The notes under the pieces are model-generated. The model was not told where the DNA came from. It did no database searches and worked only from the letters and a program-made list of their open reading frames with translations. Positions 60,256 through 64,000 of a stretch of 64,000 nt of DNA are shown piece after piece. Location: positions 2,816,030 to 2,880,029 of the forward strand of contig NZ_KV917376.1 in assembly GCF_002019695.1 (NCBI RefSeq), given 5' to 3'. The stretch is from Evansella clarkii (GTDB lineage: Bacteria; Bacillota; Bacilli; Bacillales; Salisediminibacteriaceae). A program made the position numbers and the translations under genes. Each line of letters starts with the position of its first letter. Within the stretch, counting starts at the first letter, position 1.

Positions 60256-61467
60256 GTGGAAAAAACAAAAAATGTGCTGCTGTGTGTAACAGGCGGAATC
60301 GCTGTGTTTAAAGCTGCGGCGTTAACCAGTAAACTAATACAAAACGGGTTCAGTGTAAAAGTAGCAATGACAGAGTCAGCAATGGAATTTGTAACACCGT
60401 TAACTTTTCAGGCACTTTCCCGTGACCGTGTTTATACAAATACATTTGAGGAGAAGGACCCTTCAAAAATAGCACACGTGGATGTGGCGGACTGGGCGGA
60501 TCTTGTCCTGATTGCGCCTGCGACAGCTAATGTGATCGGTAAAGTGGCTAACGGCATTGCTGATGATATGGTAACTACCATTCTTCTGAAAACAACGGCA
60601 CCTGTTATGCTTGCTCCTGCAATGAATGTACATATGTACGACCATCCCGCAGTAAGAAAAAATATGGAAACACTGCGTTCGTTTGGATACACATTTATCG
60701 AACCAAACGAGGGCTATCTTGCCTGCGGCTATGAAGGGAAAGGCAGAATGGCCGAGCCGGAGGATCTTCTTGAAATGGTCAAGCATCACTTTATCAAAGT
60801 TGAAAATCCCGACTGGCACGGGAAGAAAATACTCATTACTGCAGGGCCTACCAGGGAGACTGTGGACCCGGTCCGTTTCTTTACTAACCGTTCTTCGGGA
60901 AAAATGGGATTTGCTATTGCGGCAGAAGCAGCGGCGAGAGGAGCTGATGTTACTCTTGTTTCCGGACCTGTCAGCCTGGCTACGCCTCATGGGGTAAACA
61001 GAATTTCCGTCGAATCTGCTGAAGAGATGTTCCAGGCGGTAACTTCCCGGTTTCAAGATGCTGATATTGTCATAAAAGCGGCAGCTGTAGCTGACTACAG
61101 GCCAAAGCTAACATATGAACAGAAACTTAAAAAGAAAGAGGGAGACTTGAACGTTGAAATGGAACGTACGAAAGACATTCTTAAAACCCTCGGAGAGCAG
61201 CGTGTTCATCAGACACTCATAGGCTTCGCTGCCGAGTCTAACGATATAGAAACTTATGCGAAGAAAAAAATAGAATCTAAGCGGGTCGATATGATTGCGG
61301 CTAACTCCATTACGGCACCTGGTTCCGGCTTTCAGGGAGATACAAATGAATTAACTCTGTTTAAAAGAAATGGAGAGGTGATTCACATACCAATGACTGC
61401 CAAAACAGAGGCAGCCAAAAAAATTCTCGACGAGGCAATGGCGATTCACTCGGAGGAAAAGCGATGA
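60256..61467 (+). CDS. coaBC: Bifunctional phosphopantothenoylcysteine decarboxylase / phosphopantothenate--cysteine ligase
   Basis: 403 residues. CoaC flavoprotein domain (about 1-185): LCVTGGIAVFKAA, catalytic His in AHVDVADWADL near 75, PAMN motif (LAPAMNVHMY) near 122 and Cys in LACGYEGKGRM near 158. CoaB ligase domain (about 190-400) with ITAGPTRETVDPVRFFTN and SSGKMG. Two steps of CoA synthesis. GTG 60256 is chosen with CTGGAGGCG upstream; the frame is open into the repeat but without similarity. The stop overlaps priA. Confidence 0.95.
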   Translation: MEKTKNVLLCVTGGIAVFKAAALTSKLIQNGFSVKVAMTESAMEFVTPLTFQALSRDRVYTNTFEEKDPSKIAHVDVADWADLVLIAPATANVIGKVANGIADDMVTTILLKTTAPVMLAPAMNVHMYDHPAVRKNMETLRSFGYTFIEPNEGYLACGYEGKGRMAEPEDLLEMVKHHFIKVENPDWHGKKILITAGPTRETVDPVRFFTNRSSGKMGFAIAAEAAARGADVTLVSGPVSLATPHGVNRISVESAEEMFQAVTSRFQDADIVIKAAAVADYRPKLTYEQKLKKKEGDLNVEMERTKDILKTLGEQRVHQTLIGFAAESNDIETYAKKKIESKRVDMIAANSITAPGSGFQGDTNELTLFKRNGEVIHIPMTAKTEAAKKILDEAMAIHSEEKR

Positions 61468-63890
61468 TTGCAAAAATTATCGTGGATGTGGCTGCTAATC
61501 AGACGGACAGGCAGTTTGATTACCTCATACCTCCCAGATTTCAGGATTCTGTCGTCCCTGGAATACGTGTAATTGTGCCATTCGGTCCTCGAAAAGTACA
61601 GGGATTCGTTATGGGTGTGAGTGAAACGAGCGGATATAACATAAAAAAACTAAAAGAAATAGAAGATCTTGTAGATGTGGAGCCCCCACTGACAAGGGAG
61701 CTACTTTCCTTGTCAGAATGGGTAAGAGATGACACGCTTTCCTTCCATATTTCAGTATTAAAGGTAATGCTCCCTGCTGCTATGCGGGCAAAGTACAGGA
61801 AGGAAGTCATGCTTCCTGAAGGTTCCAGCTTCGGTAATCTTCCTGCTGAGCTGAAACCTCTTTTTCAGAATGAAGCGATAAGAGATATGGATGAGCTTTT
61901 AAAAAAGATGTCTCCTGAAGAAACAAAACTTCTCCTTAAATCGGTAAAACAAGGAATTCTCCAGCTTCAGCCAGTAGTAGGGACACAGGAAACAAGAAAA
62001 AAACTCATCGTAGTAAAGCCGGCTCTTTCAAAAGAGAAGCTAAAAGACTACCTGACCACACTTTCAGCGAATGCAAAAAAACAGAGGGAGCTTATCCAGC
62101 ATTTTATTGAACATAGCGAAGAGATACCGGTTGTTGAATTAATTGAGAAAAGCGGTACGTCCAGAAGTACTGTAAAATCCCTTACAGAGAAAGGGGTTCT
62201 GAAGCAGGAAGAAGCAGAGTTCCTCAGAGACCCTTATGAAGGAAGGGAATTCCATACCACCGAAGCGCTGCCTCTTACTGAGGAACAGTACCAGGTAATC
62301 AGGCCGGTACATGAGGCAGTTACTGAGGGAAGGCACGAAACATTTCTCCTACACGGCGTCACTGGAAGCGGTAAAACAGAAGTATATCTGCAGTCCATAG
62401 AAAGGGTTCTTTCCATGGGGAAGGAAGCTATCGTATTAGTGCCTGAAATCTCTTTGACACCACAAATGGTTACCCGGTTTAAGGAACGCTTTGGCTCTGA
62501 GGTTGCTGTTCTTCACAGTGCTCTTTCGAAAGGAGAAAAGTATGATGAATGGCGCAGAATCAGAAAGAAAGAAGTTAAAGTAGCTGTAGGGGCGAGATCG
62601 GCAATATTTGCCCCTTTTGAAAATCTCGGTATGATTATCATCGATGAAGAACATGAGACGAGCTATAAACAGGAAGAAGCACCAAGATATCATGCAAGGG
62701 AAGTCGCTATCACAAGAGGCAGATTTTACAATTGCCCGGTCATTCTAGGCAGTGCCACTCCTGCTCTGGAAAGTTACGCACGGGCAAAAAAAGGTGTGTA
62801 CCATCTCCTTACGATGGAGCGGCGGGTGAAAGATGTCAAACTCCCGGCTGTGAAAATTACTGACATGAGACAGGAGCTCCGGGAAGGAAACCGTTCCATG
62901 TTTTCCAACGCACTCATTGACGGCATTAAGGAGAGACTTGACAGAAACGAACAAATTGTCCTTTTTTTAAACCGCCGCGGGTATTCTACGTTTATCATGT
63001 GTCGAGACTGTGGATATGTAGCTGAATGCCCTCATTGTGATATATCTCTTACTTATCACCGGACAACCCAGTCTCTGCAATGCCATTACTGCGGCCATAC
63101 GGAAACAATCCCTACGAGATGCCCGGAATGCGAGGGTGGTTCCATTCGCTTTTTCGGATCTGGAACACAAAAGGTAGAGGAAGAGCTTCGGAAAGTTCTT
63201 CCTGAAATTAGAATTATCCGAATGGATGTGGATACAACCAGAAAGAAAGGATCCCATGAAAGGCTGCTCAGCGATTTTGGTGCCGGAAAAGGGGATGTAT
63301 TATTAGGAACGCAGATGATCGCGAAAGGGCTGGACTTCCCTAATATTACACTGGTAGGTGTGCTTGCAGCTGATTCCATGCTCCATCTCCCTGATTTTCG
63401 TTCATCTGAAAGGACGTTTCAGCTTCTTACTCAAGTTAGCGGAAGAGCGGGCCGGCATGAAAAACCCGGGGAAGTTATTATCCAGACATACACTCCGGAA
63501 CATTACAGTATTCAGAATGTGGTTCTGCATGATTATGTTACCTTTTTTAACAGGGAGATGGGCGTCAGGAAGCAGGCTGGCTACCCGCCGTATTATTATC
63601 TGGCGATTATTCATGTAAGTGATACTGATTTGAATAACGCAGTAAAAGTCACGGAAAAAATCAGTAAGTTTCTGCAAAGTTCATTCTCAGAAAACACTCT
63701 CATATACGGACCTGTTGCGTCGGCAATCCCCCGTATCAAAGATAGATATCGTTACCAATGCATGGTAAAATATAAAGTCGAACCAAAACTAACTTCTGTC
63801 CTCCAGGAAATTTTGAAAACATACCAAGGAGAAATGAGCAAAAGCGAACTATCTATTTTTATAGATACCAATCCATATATGATGTTCTAA
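61464..63890 (+). CDS. priA: Primosomal protein N' (replication restart helicase PriA)
   Basis: 808 residues. N-terminal 3'-DNA-binding domain (about 1-105), winged helix (about 110-200), helicase core with Walker A GVTGSGKTEVY near 297 and DEEH box IIDEEHE near 395, paired zinc sites (CRDCGYVAECPHC and CHYCGH...CPEC near 513-556), and motif V/VI QVSGRAGR near 660. It restarts stalled forks with DnaB, DnaD and DnaI. ATG 61464 overlaps the coaBC stop by 4 nt. Confidence 0.96.
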   Translation: MIAKIIVDVAANQTDRQFDYLIPPRFQDSVVPGIRVIVPFGPRKVQGFVMGVSETSGYNIKKLKEIEDLVDVEPPLTRELLSLSEWVRDDTLSFHISVLKVMLPAAMRAKYRKEVMLPEGSSFGNLPAELKPLFQNEAIRDMDELLKKMSPEETKLLLKSVKQGILQLQPVVGTQETRKKLIVVKPALSKEKLKDYLTTLSANAKKQRELIQHFIEHSEEIPVVELIEKSGTSRSTVKSLTEKGVLKQEEAEFLRDPYEGREFHTTEALPLTEEQYQVIRPVHEAVTEGRHETFLLHGVTGSGKTEVYLQSIERVLSMGKEAIVLVPEISLTPQMVTRFKERFGSEVAVLHSALSKGEKYDEWRRIRKKEVKVAVGARSAIFAPFENLGMIIIDEEHETSYKQEEAPRYHAREVAITRGRFYNCPVILGSATPALESYARAKKGVYHLLTMERRVKDVKLPAVKITDMRQELREGNRSMFSNALIDGIKERLDRNEQIVLFLNRRGYSTFIMCRDCGYVAECPHCDISLTYHRTTQSLQCHYCGHTETIPTRCPECEGGSIRFFGSGTQKVEEELRKVLPEIRIIRMDVDTTRKKGSHERLLSDFGAGKGDVLLGTQMIAKGLDFPNITLVGVLAADSMLHLPDFRSSERTFQLLTQVSGRAGRHEKPGEVIIQTYTPEHYSIQNVVLHDYVTFFNREMGVRKQAGYPPYYYLAIIHVSDTDLNNAVKVTEKISKFLQSSFSENTLIYGPVASAIPRIKDRYRYQCMVKYKVEPKLTSVLQEILKTYQGEMSKSELSIFIDTNPYMMF

Positions 63891-63970
63891 TGTTATTCGA
63901 AGATATTACCTGAGGACTAATTATTGCAGCTGATTTTTCCGGGAAGGTGCGCCAGCTAACCGCTGGAACA

Positions 63971-63999
63971 CCCCCCCCCCCCCCCCCCCCCCCCCCCCC
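63971..63999. repeat. 29-base poly-C tract at the window end
   Basis: 29 consecutive C residues are followed by A at 64000. The 80 nt between priA and the tract hold no gene. Such a tract is unusual in this genome region and may be an assembly artefact. Confidence 0.9.
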
Positions 64000-64000
64000 A

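Overview
The window is about 64 kb of chromosome from a spore-forming, low-to-moderate GC Firmicute of the family Bacillaceae. Gene content and order closely follow the Bacillus subtilis interval from ylbO to priA: the dcw (division and cell wall) cluster, the spoIIG-sigG sporulation genes, the ylm-divIVA group, ileS, lspA, the pyr operon, then rqcH, yloC, remA, gmk, rpoZ, coaBC and priA. The sporulation genes (spoVD, spoVE, spoIIGA, sigE, sigG, ylmC), bacillithiol genes (bshC, a fosB domain) and a glutamate-rich extracellular tail on PBP2B suggest an endospore former, possibly from an alkaliphilic or halophilic branch; that last point is inference.

Layout: 1-4.4 kb holds the end of an RsfA-type regulator, ylbP, panE, a DUF3397 membrane protein and bshC. 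4.4-23.4 kb is the dcw cluster (mraZ, rsmH, ftsL, pbpB, spoVD, murE, a shortened murF-like gene, mraY, murD, spoVE, murB, divIB, ylxW, ylxX, sbp, ftsA, ftsZ). murG is missing from its usual place between spoVE and murB. 23.6-26.2 kb is spoIIGA-sigE-sigG, with a recognisable sigma-F-type promoter before sigG. 26.2-30.0 kb has a MITE-like element, ylmC, ylmE, sepF, ylmG, ylmH and divIVA; ylmD is missing. 30.0-34.5 kb has a T-box-controlled ileS, a 101-bp tandem repeat array where ylyA would be expected, and lspA. 34.5-48.1 kb has an RluD-type pseudouridine synthase and the complete pyrRPBCAA-AB-KDFE operon with three PyrR-type attenuators, ending in a closely linked methyltransferase gene.

48.4-53.1 kb is accessory: a heterodimeric ABC exporter and a FosB-GNAT two-domain fusion. 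An intact IS3-family (IS150-like) element at 53,388-55,045 has a 4-bp target duplication and sits inside the hairpin that would have terminated rqcH. 55.0-63.9 kb returns to conserved housekeeping genes, interrupted by nearly 1 kb of repeat-rich non-coding DNA before coaBC. The window ends in a 29-base C tract.

The genes work together in four programmes: peptidoglycan precursor synthesis and septum assembly (mur, mra, pbpB, fts, divIB, sepF, divIVA); mother-cell and forespore gene expression (spoIIGA processing pro-sigma-E, then sigma-G); de novo UMP synthesis under PyrR attenuation; and bacillithiol-linked thiol chemistry (bshC and the FosB domain). The most unusual items are the FosB-GNAT fusion, the degenerate murF-like gene kept in frame inside the dcw operon, the 101-bp array with exchangeable hairpin cores, and several mobile or repeat elements placed exactly in intergenic transcription-control regions. 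No rRNA, tRNA or CRISPR array was recognised.
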